Origin: Microbacterium sp. LWO12-1.2 | Lineage (GTDB): Bacteria > Actinomycetota > Actinomycetes > Actinomycetales > Microbacteriaceae | Length of the DNA stretch: 64,000 bases | Assembly (NCBI RefSeq): GCF_040675875.1 | Contig: NZ_JBEGII010000001.1 | Coordinates: 1,240,001-1,304,000 of the forward strand | Direction: 5' to 3' | Translations under genes and position numbers: made by a program | Shown: piece by piece, positions 37,618 through 48,400 of the stretch | Layout of the letters: each line of letters starts with the position of its first letter | How positions within the stretch are numbered: the first letter of the stretch is position 1 | The notes under the pieces: model-generated | Seen by the model: the letters and a program-made list of their open reading frames with translations, nothing else | Databases searched by the model: none | Told to the model about the DNA's origin: nothing

Positions 37618-39087
37618 CTACTCTCCCTGTGGTGTGCGCTGCAGCAGCGCGAGGAACATGGCATCGGTGCCGTGGCGGTGCGGCCAGAGCTGCACCGTTC
37701 CGGATTCGGAGCGACCGTCGTCTGCGAGGTCGATCGGTGCGAGTGCGACCCCGGAGACCACGGCGCGCGCATCGAGCATGCGCAGGTCATCGCGCGAACG
37801 GAGCACATCCTGCACCACACCGGTGGTCTCGGCCAGGTGCGGTGAGCACGTCACGTACGCGACGATGCCGCCCGGCGCCAATGCCTCGACGGCGGCGCTC
37901 AGGAGCTCCACCTGCAGGGGTACCAGCTCGGCGACGTCGGCCGGGCTCTTCCGCCACCGGGCCTCCGGGCGTCGACGCAGCGCACCGAGGCCCGTGCACG
38001 GCGCGTCGACCAGGATGCGGTCGAACTCGCCTGCTCGTGAGGTCGCGAGTTCGCGGCCATCCGCCTCGTGCACCACAACATCGCCTGGCACGCCGCGCAG
38101 TGCATTGCGCACCAGCCGCGCGCGGGTCGGGACGACCTCGTTCGCCTCGACGGTCACGCCATGCTGATGAGCCACTGCTGCCAGCAGTGCGGTCTTGCCG
38201 CCGGGCCCTGCGCAGAGGTCGAGCCAGCGCTCGCCCTCGCCGATCGGCGCAGCTGCCGCGAGAGCGAGCGCGACGAGCTGAGAACCCTCGTCCTGCACCC
38301 GCACCGTTCCGCCGGATCCGGCGACGATCCGATACGGGTCCCCACCCGGAGAGCCGTAGGCCGTCGCGGCGTACGGTCGTCGTGGGTCGTCCGGCTCGGC
38401 GAGACCCGGTAGCGCGACGAGAGTCACCTCGGGCGAGACGTTGTCGGCCTCGAGCAGCGCCTCGAGCTCATCGACGCGGCCCTCGGCGGCCAGAGCGCGC
38501 CGGAGCGCGCGGATGATCCAGACCGGGTGCGCCGAACGCAACGCCAGCCGCTCATCGTCGGAGCGGGCTTCGCGCTCGATCTGCTCCTGCCAGTCCTCGG
38601 GACTCTGCCGGGTGATCCTGCGCAGCACCGCGTTCGCGAAGCTCGACGCCCCGCGACCGACCTCGGTCGCGACGAGGTTCACCGACTCGTTCACTGCGGC
38701 GTGGGATGCCACTCTCGTGGCGAGCAGTTGATGCACTCCGAGGCGCAGCGCATCCAAGACGGCAGGGTCGATACCGTCTGTACCGCGATCAGCCGCTGCA
38801 GCGATGATCGCGTCGTACGTGCCCCGGCGCCGCAGCGTGCCATAGGTGAGCTCGGTCGCAAGCGCCGCATCCTGCGGATTCAGTCCCGCTTCCGCGATCG
38901 CGGTGGGAAGCACGAGGTTCGCGTAGGCATCGGAGTCCGAGACGGCACGCAGCACGTCGAACGCCACGCGGCGCGCAGCCTGGACCGTGCGCACCGGCCC
39001 ACGGGACTGCGCTGGTGCCGAGCGCCCCGTTCCGCCGACACGCCCCTGCGGACGCCTGTTCGGGCGATTCTGCTGACCGTCGCTCAT
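37618..39087 (-). CDS. rsmB: 16S rRNA (cytosine(967)-C(5))-methyltransferase
   Basis: A 489-aa rRNA methyltransferase. An N-terminal NusB-like helical domain (about residues 40-180) precedes the SAM domain with LDLCAGPGGKTALLA (about residue 290), catalytic DAPCTGLGALRRRPEARW (about residue 365) and the second Cys in YVTCSPH. The first about 35 residues are basic and low-complexity. It overlaps fmt by 4 nt. Confidence 0.94.
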   Translation of the reverse strand: MSDGQQNRPNRRPQGRVGGTGRSAPAQSRGPVRTVQAARRVAFDVLRAVSDSDAYANLVLPTAIAEAGLNPQDAALATELTYGTLRRRGTYDAIIAAAADRGTDGIDPAVLDALRLGVHQLLATRVASHAAVNESVNLVATEVGRGASSFANAVLRRITRQSPEDWQEQIEREARSDDERLALRSAHPVWIIRALRRALAAEGRVDELEALLEADNVSPEVTLVALPGLAEPDDPRRPYAATAYGSPGGDPYRIVAGSGGTVRVQDEGSQLVALALAAAAPIGEGERWLDLCAGPGGKTALLAAVAHQHGVTVEANEVVPTRARLVRNALRGVPGDVVVHEADGRELATSRAGEFDRILVDAPCTGLGALRRRPEARWRKSPADVAELVPLQVELLSAAVEALAPGGIVAYVTCSPHLAETTGVVQDVLRSRDDLRMLDARAVVSGVALAPIDLADDGRSESGTVQLWPHRHGTDAMFLALLQRTPQGE

Positions 39088-40004
39088 GACCCGGCACGCA
39101 CCCCTTCAGCTCCTCGTTGCCCACGCCACCAGTCAGCGGCGTTCATCGCTCCCTTGCCCGCAGGCTGCACCCGCGTGACGGCGAGCGGCGCGGAGGCCGT
39201 GCCGAACAGCACCGCAGCCTTCGTCGCCACGATCGCACCGGGCTCGAGGGACTCGGCCTCGGGTGCCGGTGACGCCTCGAGGATCTTGAGGCGCTGTCCG
39301 TCGAGCGTGGTGTGCGCGCCCGGCTCCGGCGTCACGCCCCGGAACCGCGCGAACACCTCTTCCACGGGTCGCGACCAGTCCAGGAGTCCGTCGGGCAACG
39401 ACAGCTTGGGGGCGAACGTCGCCTCTCCCTCTTGCGCGACAGCGCGCGCCGTGCCTGCAGCGATCGCCGCCACGACCTCCGCTGTGAGCTCGGCCCCGTC
39501 GATCGCCAGCGCCTCCAGTGCGACGTCGGCGGTCGCGCCGGCCGGGACGTCGACCACGCGCGAAGCGAAGACAGCTCCCGCGTCGAGCTCTGCCACGAGC
39601 TGGAAGACGCTCGCGCCGAGCTGCGCGTCACCCGCGATCAACGCCCTCTGCACCGGTGCCGCGCCACGCCACTGCGGAAGCAGCGAGAAGTGCAGGTTGA
39701 TCCACCCCGCATCCGGTGTCGACAGCAGCGGTTCACGCACCAGTCCCCCGTAGGCGACGATCACGCCGAGTTCGGGCCGCAGCGCTGCGATGCGCTGCGT
39801 CGCCTCGTCGTCCAGACGCGCAGCGGTGATCACCGGTATGCCGAGTTCACCGGCGGCCTGCGCGACAGGAGAAGGCGTGAGGACCTTCTTGCGCCCGAGT
39901 GGCGCATCGGGTCGAGTGACGACCGCGATGATGTCGTGGTCGCGCGCCAGACGGCGCAGAGTGGGAACGGCCGCAGAAGGCGTGCCGGCGAAGACGAGGC
40001 GCAT
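39084..40004 (-). CDS. fmt: methionyl-tRNA formyltransferase
   Basis: A 306-aa enzyme formylating initiator Met-tRNA. MRLVFAGTPSAAVPTL at the N-terminus, INLHFSLLPQWRGAAPVQRALIAGD at about residues 100-125 (catalytic His in NLHFSLLP, shown in parts), then the C-terminal tRNA-binding beta domain. It lies 18 nt downstream of priA. Confidence 0.95.
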   Translation of the reverse strand: MRLVFAGTPSAAVPTLRRLARDHDIIAVVTRPDAPLGRKKVLTPSPVAQAAGELGIPVITAARLDDEATQRIAALRPELGVIVAYGGLVREPLLSTPDAGWINLHFSLLPQWRGAAPVQRALIAGDAQLGASVFQLVAELDAGAVFASRVVDVPAGATADVALEALAIDGAELTAEVVAAIAAGTARAVAQEGEATFAPKLSLPDGLLDWSRPVEEVFARFRGVTPEPGAHTTLDGQRLKILEASPAPEAESLEPGAIVATKAAVLFGTASAPLAVTRVQPAGKGAMNAADWWRGQRGAEGVRAGS

Positions 40005-40022
40005 GAAGGTACTCCGGAAGGA

Positions 40023-41981
40023 TCAAAGCTCTGGATCGAGGATATCGAGGCGAACCGAGAGAGCGCTCCTCGGATTGCGGCCCCGGCCGCGGCGACTGGC
40101 CACCGCTTCGGCCACGACCGCCGCGCGCAGCACGGTCGCCACGCGGCTTCCGGCTGCGTACTCGAAGCGCACCAGCGCCCTGACTCGCGGCGGCACGTCA
40201 TCGGACTCCATCGGTACGGGGCCCAGCACGGCATCGGCCGGGAGGGCGAGTTCGCCCAGTGCGATCAGCGCGCGCGAGACCGCCGCGGCCGTCCCTTCGA
40301 CCAGCGCCACCCGTGTGGTCGGCGGCATGTGCAGCGGGGCTCTGCTCTCGAGCTCCGACCGTGCATAGCCGGCCTGATTCCACGTCGCGAGAGCGCGGGC
40401 CGTGCCGCCGTCGACACCGACCAGGTGCACGGGCGCTCCGGGAGCGGCGAGGGCTGCCGCGTTCGACCACCACCGCAGACACGATTCGCCGACGCGCAGA
40501 TCGGGCGCCTGCAGCATGCGGGGCCCATCGAGGAGCACGACAGCGCGGTAACCGCCATCTGCGAGTGGTTCAGCGCCGCGGGTGGCGACCACGAGAGCGG
40601 GCTTCGCATCGACACGTTCGATCGGATGAGCGCTGTCGGCGACGATGACCCGCACACCGGGGAACGCTCGTCCGAGCTCATCCGCCGTGCGCTCGCTCCC
40701 GGATGATGCAAGTCGCAGTTTCGTCGAGGAGCACGACGGGCACGCCCAGGCCCGCGCTCCCCTGCCGCACCAGCCGCACACCGGGACCGCGCCGCGGTGA
40801 CGCGCGCCGAGAGGACCTCCGCAGTGCGCGCACCGCGCGGGTGCGCGGCACTCGGCGCATACCAGGGACGGCGAGAAACCCGGGCGGGACACCTGCACGA
40901 GCACCGGCCCCTCTGCCGCAGCGGTCCGCGCCGCGAGGAACGCCGACGAGGGCAGACGTTGCGCGGTCGGTTGCTCCATCTCCTGAGGAGTGCTCAGCAC
41001 CACTCGGGGAAGGACGCGGCGGGTCGCCCGCACGTCCTGCAACCACCCGTGCGCGACCAACCGCTCGACGTCGGTGGTGCGGGTGTGGCCGACGAACAGG
41101 AGCGCGCTCTCCTCCTGCTCCTGACGCAGCAGCGCGGCGTCGCGGGCGTTGACATAAGGGGCCAATGGCTCACCCAGAAGTGGATCGCCGTCATCCCATA
41201 TCGCGACGAGCCCGGCGTGCACGGGGGCGTACACGGCAGACCGATTGCCGACGACGATGCAGGGCGCGTCCTCGAGCGTGCGGAGGAACGAGCGGTACCG
41301 GGCCGGATTCGTCTGCCGAGAGTCGTACCGGATGATCGTCTCTTCGGGCGCGATCTGCGCGAGTGCGGTGAGCAGTCGATCGAGGTCACGATGATCGGGG
41401 ACGATCAGGATCGACGACTCCCCCGCCGCCAACGTCTGCACGGCAGCGGCGGCGAGGAGCGACGCCCAGAGCGGCCCGTCAGCGCGTACCCCCGGAACCG
41501 CTTCCACAGCCGCGCGGCCGTGGTTCTCGAGCACGCTGAGCAACCCGTCGTAGGTGTCGAGCACTCCCGTAGCGTGCGCCAGTGCTGCATCGTCGGGCCC
41601 GACGGTGGGCGAATCCGCAGTCCAGGCCTTCTCGACGCGCACCTGACGCTTGGGGATCACGAGCCGGAGGATGTCGGATTCCGACCCCGCAGCCCGATCA
41701 GCGACGCGTCTGGCGAGGCGATGCAGGCGCTCCGGCAGCACCGACACCGGAGACACGATGCTGTCGACCTCGGAGAGCGGACGATCCGCATCGTCTTCGA
41801 CACCGAGCTCGACGACATAGCCGTCGATCACGCGCCCCGCGGTGCGTAGCGGAACCTTGATCCGAGCGCCCAGCGGAACGTCACCGAGTTCGGCCGGGAG
41901 CGAGTAGTCGAAGAGACGGTCCAGTTGTGGCAACGGGGAGTCGAGGAGCACCCGCGCGATGCGACGGCTCTCCGAACTCAT
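40023..41981 (-). CDS. priA: PriA-like primosome protein, helicase motifs degenerate
   Basis: A 652-aa PriA homologue. The N-terminal DNA-binding domain (VLLDSPLPQLDRLFDYSLP; GARIKVPLR...IDGYVVEL) is intact. The helicase core lacks the Walker A GxTGSGKT, and the DEEH box is replaced by WDDGDP. The zinc-binding region is kept (CAECRAPARCAHCGG, CGWCGRG, CPSC). Actinobacterial PriA proteins are known to lack ATPase motifs, so it may recruit the replisome without unwinding. ATG 41981 (MSSESRRIARVLL) was chosen; the upstream frame is an antisense extension over metK. Confidence 0.9.
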   Translation of the reverse strand: MSSESRRIARVLLDSPLPQLDRLFDYSLPAELGDVPLGARIKVPLRTAGRVIDGYVVELGVEDDADRPLSEVDSIVSPVSVLPERLHRLARRVADRAAGSESDILRLVIPKRQVRVEKAWTADSPTVGPDDAALAHATGVLDTYDGLLSVLENHGRAAVEAVPGVRADGPLWASLLAAAAVQTLAAGESSILIVPDHRDLDRLLTALAQIAPEETIIRYDSRQTNPARYRSFLRTLEDAPCIVVGNRSAVYAPVHAGLVAIWDDGDPLLGEPLAPYVNARDAALLRQEQEESALLFVGHTRTTDVERLVAHGWLQDVRATRRVLPRVVLSTPQEMEQPTAQRLPSSAFLAARTAAAEGPVLVQVSRPGFSPSLVCAECRAPARCAHCGGPLGARHRGAVPVCGWCGRGARAWACPSCSSTKLRLASSGSERTADELGRAFPGVRVIVADSAHPIERVDAKPALVVATRGAEPLADGGYRAVVLLDGPRMLQAPDLRVGESCLRWWSNAAALAAPGAPVHLVGVDGGTARALATWNQAGYARSELESRAPLHMPPTTRVALVEGTAAAVSRALIALGELALPADAVLGPVPMESDDVPPRVRALVRFEYAAGSRVATVLRAAVVAEAVASRRGRGRNPRSALSVRLDILDPEL

Positions 41982-41997
41982 GAGAACCGAAGCCCCA

Positions 41998-43191
41998 TCA
42001 GAGACCGGCAGCGCGGCGCAGCTCTTCGACGCGGTCGGTGCGCTCCCAGGTGAACTCCGGCAACTCGCGTCCGAAGTGTCCGTAGGCGGCGGTCTGCGCG
42101 TAGATCGGGCGCAACAGATCGAGCTGGTCGATGATCGCCTGCGGGCGCAGGTCGAAGACCTCGTTGATCGCGCGCGTGATGATCTCGTCGGACACCCTGC
42201 CGGTGCCGAAGGTCTCGACATACAGGCCGACTGGACGGGCGACCCCGATCGCGTACGCAACCTGGACCTCGAGCCTGTCGGCGAGCCCTGCGGCGACGGC
42301 GTTCTTCGCGACCCAGCGGGTCGCGTAGGCGCCCGAGCGGTCGACCTTCGACGGGTCCTTGCCGCTGAAAGCGCCCCCACCGTGACGCGCGGCGCCACCG
42401 TAGGTGTCGATGATGATCTTGCGGCCGGTCAGTCCGGCATCGCCCTTGGGGCCACCGGTCACGAAGGGGCCGGCGGGGTTGATGTAGAACGTGACGTCGT
42501 CGAGGTCGAGACCCGTGTTCTCGAGGATCGGCGCGATGACGTGCTCGCGCACCTGCTGCTGCAGGTCTTCCTGCGAGATGTCGGGGTGGTGCTGCGTGGA
42601 CACGACGACCGCGTCGACGGTCTTCGGGGTGAACCCGTCGTAGCCGAGCGTGACCTGGGTCTTGCCGTCGGGGCGCAGGAACGGGAGGAGTCCGCTGCGG
42701 CGCACCTCGGCGAGTCGCTCGGCGATGCGGTGCGCCGTCCAGGCGGCCATCGGCATGAGCTGCGGGGTCTCGTTGGTCGCGAAACCGAACATGATGCCCT
42801 GGTCACCCGCGCCGAGGCCGTCGAGCGGGTCGACGGAAGAGCCGTCGCGATGCTCCTGCGCGTTGTCGACGCCGTGGGCGATGTCGGTGGACTGCTCTCC
42901 CACCGAGATGCTCACTCCGCACGAGTCACCGTCGAATCCGGTGTCGCTGGACGTGTAGCCGATGCCGTTCACGACCTGTCGGACGATCGTGGGGATGTCG
43001 ACGTACGCCTCCGTGCGGATCTCGCCTGCGACATGGACGAGTCCGGTCGTGACGAGCGTCTCGACGGCGACGCGCGATTCGGGGTCTTTGTCGATGAGGC
43101 CGTCGAGGATGCTGTCCGAGATCTGGTCACAGATCTTGTCCGGATGTCCCTCGGTGACGGACTCGGACGTGAACAGACGCAGGGCGCTCAT
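41998..43191 (-). CDS. metK: S-adenosylmethionine synthetase
   Basis: A 397-aa MAT enzyme making SAM from methionine and [22 protein letters not shown] at the N-terminus, hexapeptide [10 protein letters not shown] (about residue 128) and [16 protein letters not shown] (about residue 275). CTGGAG lies upstream of the ATG. No SAM riboswitch is apparent in the 91 nt before it. coaBC, commonly found between rpoZ and metK, is absent. Confidence 0.97.
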   Translation of the reverse strand: MSALRLFTSESVTEGHPDKICDQISDSILDGLIDKDPESRVAVETLVTTGLVHVAGEIRTEAYVDIPTIVRQVVNGIGYTSSDTGFDGDSCGVSISVGEQSTDIAHGVDNAQEHRDGSSVDPLDGLGAGDQGIMFGFATNETPQLMPMAAWTAHRIAERLAEVRRSGLLPFLRPDGKTQVTLGYDGFTPKTVDAVVVSTQHHPDISQEDLQQQVREHVIAPILENTGLDLDDVTFYINPAGPFVTGGPKGDAGLTGRKIIIDTYGGAARHGGGAFSGKDPSKVDRSGAYATRWVAKNAVAAGLADRLEVQVAYAIGVARPVGLYVETFGTGRVSDEIITRAINEVFDLRPQAIIDQLDLLRPIYAQTAAYGHFGRELPEFTWERTDRVEELRRAAGL

Positions 43192-43243
43192 CGATACTCC
43201 AGAACGGGATGGGTGAGAAGAAGGGCGGATACACCCATTCTGA

Positions 43244-43274
43244 ACCGCGCCTCGGACAGAGTGCGAGGCGCGGT
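43244..43274 (-). terminator. hairpin after rpoZ (weak terminator)
   Basis: 11-bp perfect stem ACCGCGCCTCG/CGAGGCGCGGT with a 9-nt loop, 8 nt after the rpoZ stop on the minus strand. No U tract follows, so it may only attenuate transcription into metK. Confidence 0.5.
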
Positions 43275-43282
43275 CCGGAATA

Positions 43283-43540
43283 TCACTCCGCGTGACGCAG
43301 GCGGAGCTTGTCCTCGTTGATCTCGTGCAGAGCGATCGTGAGCGGCTTGTCCTCGACCGAGGAGTCGACCAGCGGTCCCACGTTGTCGAAGAGGTTGCCT
43401 TCGTGCAGGTCGGAGTAGTAGTCGTTGATCTGACGGGCGCGCTTGGACGCGTAGATCACGAGCTCGTACTTGGAATCGACTCGATCCAGCAGGTTGTCGA
43501 TGGGGGGATCGATGATGCCCTTGTTGTGGTGTCCGGCCAT
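43283..43540 (-). CDS. rpoZ: RNA polymerase omega subunit
   Basis: An 85-aa omega subunit, which helps assemble beta-prime. The family core is [17 protein letters not shown], preceded by [20 protein letters not shown] 43540 was chosen because GGAGGTCAACC precedes it and the conserved [13 protein letters not shown] begins there; a longer frame is not coding-like. In the actinobacterial order it follows gmk. Confidence 0.93.
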   Translation of the reverse strand: MAGHHNKGIIDPPIDNLLDRVDSKYELVIYASKRARQINDYYSDLHEGNLFDNVGPLVDSSVEDKPLTIALHEINEDKLRLRHAE

Positions 43541-43596
43541 GGTTGACCTCCTGATCAGGCGACGGGATCGTCGCGAAGACGGTGCTGCAGGCACGC

Positions 43597-43651
43597 GACC
43601 CTTCGACAAGCTCAGGGGCCCAGGTGGCCCTTCGACAGGCTCAGGGACCCA
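43597..43651. repeat. two tandem copies of a CCCTTCGACAxGCTCAGGG repeat
   Basis: Copy 1 (43597-43622) reads ..CCCTTCGACAAGCTCAGGGG.. and copy 2 (43626-43651) reads ..CCCTTCGACAGGCTCAGGGA.., about 29 nt apart. The CCCT...AGGG ends are self-complementary. Short elements of this form are common dispersed repeats in high-GC genomes. It lies between gmk and rpoZ, so it may affect their shared transcript. Confidence 0.7.
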
Positions 43652-43661
43652 GCTCAGCGGG

Positions 43662-44570
43662 TCAGCGTGCAGAGCTTGAAGACAATTCTACGACCTCAGC
43701 GGCGGCATCGGCGACGTTCTCGTTCACGATGAGGTGATCGAACTCGTTCTGGGCGGCCAATTCGACCTTCGCGGTGCGCAGTCGTCTGGCGCGTTCCTCG
43801 GCGCCCTCAGTGCCTCGACCGACCAGTCGCTGCACGAGTTCGTCCCAGCTCGGCGGCAGCAGGAAGATCAGCGTGGCGGCTGGTTCTGCTGCTCGCACCT
43901 GGCGCGCACCCTGCAGATCGATCTCGAGCAGGACCGTCTTCCCCTCGGCCAACGCGGCATCGATCGGTGGGCGCGGGGTGCCGTAGCGTGAACGGTTGTG
44001 CACGACGGCGTACTCGAGCAGTTCGCCGTGCTCGATGAGCCGGTCGAACTCGGCGTCGTCGACGAAGTAATAGTGCACGCCGTCGATCTCGCCCGGGCGT
44101 GGCGGGCGCGTGGTTGCCGAGACCGACAGGTGGATCTCGGGGTGGTTCTCACGGATGTGGGCCGCCACTGTTCCCTTACCCACGGCGGTGGGGCCGGCGA
44201 GCACGAGCAACCGGCTGCGCGCTCCGCGCGGGGACAACGGCGGGAAGCGTCCGTCGAGCCAGTGCTCGAGCACGACCCGTTGCCGGGCGCCGAGCCCTCC
44301 GAGCCGTTTCACCGGCGAGATCTGGAGGTCTTCCAGCACACGGTCGCGCTTGCCCGCACCGATCGCTGGCAGGGCGAGCAGGAAGTCGGTGATCCGCATG
44401 GATCCCTCGACCGAGTCCGGATCTTCGATCGCTCGATGCAGCACGGCCTGAGGCGTGATGACCCGCATGGTCAGGTCGCGCTTGAGCGAGGCACGGGCGC
44501 GTCGACGCTCGACGGCCTTGCGCGCGGCAGCGGCCCGATCGACCTCGGGGATGACTCGTGTCTCAGCCAC
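43662..44570 (-). CDS. gmk: mIHF-guanylate kinase fusion
   Basis: A 302-aa two-domain protein. Residues 1-105 match actinobacterial integration host factor (mIHF): [53 protein letters not shown] (shown in parts), a DNA-binding helix-two-turn-helix. Residues 120-302 are guanylate kinase (GMP to GDP): P-loop [56 protein letters not shown]. In mycobacteria mihF and gmk are separate adjacent genes. No stop or ribosome site separates them here. GTG 44570 starts the mIHF N-terminus, overlapping pyrF by 8 nt. Confidence 0.93.
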   Translation of the reverse strand: MAETRVIPEVDRAAAARKAVERRRARASLKRDLTMRVITPQAVLHRAIEDPDSVEGSMRITDFLLALPAIGAGKRDRVLEDLQISPVKRLGGLGARQRVVLEHWLDGRFPPLSPRGARSRLLVLAGPTAVGKGTVAAHIRENHPEIHLSVSATTRPPRPGEIDGVHYYFVDDAEFDRLIEHGELLEYAVVHNRSRYGTPRPPIDAALAEGKTVLLEIDLQGARQVRAAEPAATLIFLLPPSWDELVQRLVGRGTEGAEERARRLRTAKVELAAQNEFDHLIVNENVADAAAEVVELSSSSAR

Positions 44571-45405
44571 GTGCGGCCTCCTGGTATTGCGCGACGCGCG
44601 CTTCGATCGCTGCGGCGATGCCTTCCGGTCCGGCACCGAGGATGCTGCGGCTCTCGCTGGCGATGACGCACGCCGCCATAGCGCCGAAACGGTCAGCGAG
44701 GTCGGCCGGCTCCGCGCCCTGCGCTCCGAAGCCGGGGGCGAGGATGGGCGCGTTCGGAGCGAACGCGTCGATACCGGCAGCCGACCAGTCGACGGTGGCG
44801 CCGATGACCACACCGATGCTCCCCCACTCCCCTGAGGCGACCGCTGCCTCGTTCCTGGTCGACACCTCGGCGAGAACTCCCGCCGCGACCGAGCGATCAT
44901 CGCCACGCGAACGTTGCAGCGGTTCGGCTTCGGGATTGCTGGTGGCGGCGAGCACGAAGACGCCCTTGCCGTGCTGTGCGGCGAGAGAGAAGGCCCCGTC
45001 GAGCGCGCCGACGCCGAGGTACGGACTGACCGTCAGCGCATCGGCTTCGAGTGCGGAGCCCGGAGTGAGCCAGGCGGCGGCGTACGCATCCATCGTCGAG
45101 CCGATGTCACCGCGCTTGGCGTCGGCGATCACGATCAGACCCGCGGCACGCGCGGCCGCGAGCACCTCTTCGAGCGCGACGAACCCGGCGGATCCGAAGC
45201 GCTCGAAGAACGACACCTGCGGCTTGACGATCGCCACTCGGCCGACCGCCGCGTCCACCGTGCGCAGACCGAACTCCCGCACACCGGCGGCGTCCTGCGT
45301 CAGACCCCAGGCGTCGAGAAGCGCCGCATGCGGGTCGATCCCGACGCAGAGCGGCCCGGACGAGCGGAGTGCCGTCCGGACGCGCTCACCGAAACCTGCG
45401 CTCAC
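44563..45405 (-). CDS. pyrF: orotidine 5'-phosphate decarboxylase
   Basis: A 280-aa long-form (type 2) OMP decarboxylase, last step of UMP synthesis. [16 protein letters not shown] at the N-terminus; catalytic Lys region [20 protein letters not shown] at about residues 88-107; [12 protein letters not shown] and [11 protein letters not shown] for phosphate binding. The GTG start overlaps the carB stop by 4 nt. Confidence 0.95.
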   Translation of the reverse strand: MSAGFGERVRTALRSSGPLCVGIDPHAALLDAWGLTQDAAGVREFGLRTVDAAVGRVAIVKPQVSFFERFGSAGFVALEEVLAAARAAGLIVIADAKRGDIGSTMDAYAAAWLTPGSALEADALTVSPYLGVGALDGAFSLAAQHGKGVFVLAATSNPEAEPLQRSRGDDRSVAAGVLAEVSTRNEAAVASGEWGSIGVVIGATVDWSAAGIDAFAPNAPILAPGFGAQGAEPADLADRFGAMAACVIASESRSILGAGPEGIAAAIEARVAQYQEAARG

Positions 45406-48400
45406 ACCGTCGCCTTCCGGTCCAGCGCGTACTCCTGGAGGCTCTTGACGTCGAAGCCCTCGTGCGCGGCGTCCATACCGCTGACGGCTGCGCCGAGCAC
45501 CGCCATGGTGGTGAAGAGCGCCTTGTCGGCCGCGACGGCCGCCGCACGGATCTCGTAGCCGTCCGCACGCGCTGCTCCACCCGAAGGCGTATTCACGACG
45601 ATGTCGATCGAACCGTCGTTGATCAGATCGACGACGTTCTGCGCACCGCTCTCCTGGGTCTCGCTGTACTTCTCGACGACCGTGACCGCGATGCCGTTGC
45701 GCGAGAGGATCTCGGCGGTACCCTCGGTCGCGACGATCGTGAAACCGAGCTGCTGCAGACGGTGAGCGGGCAGGATGACCGCACGCTTGTCAGAGTCGGC
45801 GACCGAGATGAAGACGGTGCCAGAGGTGGGCATTCCGCCGTACGCTGCGGCCTGGCTCTTCGCGAACGCCGTCGGGAAGTCCTTGTCGATTCCCATGACC
45901 TCACCGGTCGAGCGCATCTCCGGGCCGAGCACGGAGTCGACGATCTTCCCGTCCTTGGTGCGGAAGCGCTTGAACGGAAGCACCGCTTCCTTCACAGCGA
46001 CCGGTGCACCCAGGGGCACCCGCGAGCCGTCGTTCTCGGGCAGCAGGCCCTCGGCCTTCAGCTCGGCGACGGTGGACCCTGCCATGATGCGGCTGGCCGC
46101 CTTGGCGAGGGGGATTCCCAGGGCCTTCGAGACGAACGGCACCGTGCGGCTCGCGCGCGGGTTGGCCTCGATCACGTAGAGCACTCCGGCGCTGATCGCG
46201 AACTGTACGTTCAGCAGCCCGCGCACGCCGACGCCCTCGGCGATCGCGAGAGTCGCGATGCGCACCCGGTCGATGTCGGAACGGCCCAGCGAGATCGGCG
46301 GCAGCGTACAGCTGGAGTCGCCGGAGTGGATGCCGGCCTCTTCCAGGTGCTCCATGACGCCGCCGATGTAGAGGTCGGTGCCGTCGTAGAGCGCGTCGAC
46401 GTCGAGCTCGATCGCGTCATCCAGGAAGCGGTCCACCAGCAGCGGCTTGCCCGGTTCGATGATGACCTCGCCTGCCGTGCGCACGAAGTAGTCGCGCAGG
46501 CTGGGCGAGTCGTAGACGATCTCCATGCCGCGACCGCCGAGCACGAAGCTCGGGCGCACGAGCACCGGGTATCCGATGTCCTCGGCGATGCCCACGGCAC
46601 CGTCCACGTCGATGGCCGTGCCGTGTCGCGGGGCGACGAGGCCGGCGGCGTCGAGGATGCCGCTGAAGAGCTCGCGTTCCTCGGCGAGGTCGATCGCCTC
46701 GGGGCTGGTGCCGAGCACGGTGTACCCGGCGTCCTGGATGCCCTTGGCGAGTCCGAGCGGCGTCTGGCCACCCAGCTGGCACACGACGCCGAGGATGGTG
46801 CCGCTCGCGGCCTCCGCATCGAGCACCTCGAGCACGTCCTCCAGCGTGAGCGGCTCGAAGTAGAGCCGGTCGGAGGTGTCGTAGTCGGTCGAGACGGTCT
46901 CCGGGTTGCAGTTGACCATGATGGTCTCGAACCCGGCATCCGACAGCGCGAACGAGGCGTGCACGCAGGAGTAGTCGAATTCGACACCCTGGCCGATGCG
47001 GTTCGGTCCCGAGCCGATGATGACGACCTTCGTGCGCTCGGAGGGCGTGACCTCGGTCTCAAAGTCGTAGCTCGAGTAGTGGTAGGGAGTGAGGGCGGGG
47101 AACTCCCCTGCGCAGGTGTCGACCGTCTTGTAGACCGGACGGATGCTCAGGCTGTGGCGGAGTCCACGGACCTCGACCTCGCTGATGCCGCGGATCTCGG
47201 CCAGCTGGGCATCGGAGAAGCCGTGTTCCTTGGCGTAGCGGAGGGTCGCGGCATCCAGTTCAGGAGCGGTGCGCACGATCTCGGCGACCTCGTTGATCAG
47301 CACGATCTGGTCGAGGAACCACGGGTCGATCGCGGTGGCGTCGAACGCCTGCTCGATGGTCGCGCCCTTGCGCAGCGCCTGCTGCAGCACCACGATGCGG
47401 CCATCGGTCGGGGTCTTCGACACCTCGAGCAGCTCCTCCAGGGAGCGCTCTTCTGCACCCCAGTGGAAGCTCGATCCGCGCTTCTCCAGCGAACGCAGCG
47501 CCTTCTGCAGCGCCGTCGCGTAGTTGCGACCGATCGCCATCGCCTCGCCGACCGACTTCATGGTCGTCGTCAGGGTCGGGTCGGCGGCCGGGAACTTCTC
47601 GAACGCGAAGCGCGGCACCTTGACCACGACGTAGTCGAGCGTGGGCTCGAAGCTCGCAGGGGTGACGCCCGTGATGTCGTTGGGGATCTCGTCGAGGCGG
47701 TAGCCGAGGGCGAGCTTGGCCGCGAGCTTCGCGATCGGGAAGCCCGTCGCCTTCGAGGCCAGTGCGCTCGAACGCGAGACGCGCGGGTTCATCTCGATCA
47801 CGATGATGCGGCCGTTCTCGGGGTTGACCGCGAACTGGATGTTGCAGCCACCCGTGTCCACCCCCACAGCGCGGATGATGTCGATGCCGATGTCGCGCAG
47901 CTTCTGGTACTCACGGTCGGTGAGCGTCAACGCCGGGGCGACGGTGATCGAGTCACCCGTGTGCACGCCCACCGGGTCGACGTTCTCGATCGAGCAGACC
48001 ACGACCGTGTTGTCGGCCGTGTCGCGCATGAGCTCGAGCTCGTACTCCTTCCAGCCGAGGATCGACTCCTCCAGGAGCACCTCGTTGGTCGGCGAGTCGT
48101 GCAGGCCGGCGCCGGCGATGCGGCGCAGGTCCTCCTCGTCGTACGCGAAGCCGGAGCCCAGGCCGCCCATCGTGAAGCTGGGACGCACCACCAGGGGGTA
48201 GCCGAGCTCGTCGGCCGCGGCGAGCACCTCGTCCATGGTGTGCGCGATGCGGGAGTCGGCGACGTCGGCGCCGGCGTCGAGCACCAGCTGCTTGAAGATC
48301 TGACGGTCCTCGCCCTTGTTGATCGCCTCGAAGTTGGCGCCGATGAGCTCGACGTCGTACTTCTCGAGGATCCCGTGGTTGTGCAGCTGGATCGCCGCGT

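Noticed and set aside
43192..43282. SAM riboswitch before metK
   Set aside because: The leader is short and contains only one simple hairpin belonging to the rpoZ end; no riboswitch core was seen.
41959..43320. A 453-codon frame antisense to metK and rpoZ
   Set aside because: Spans two real genes and an intergenic hairpin on the other strand; no coding signature.
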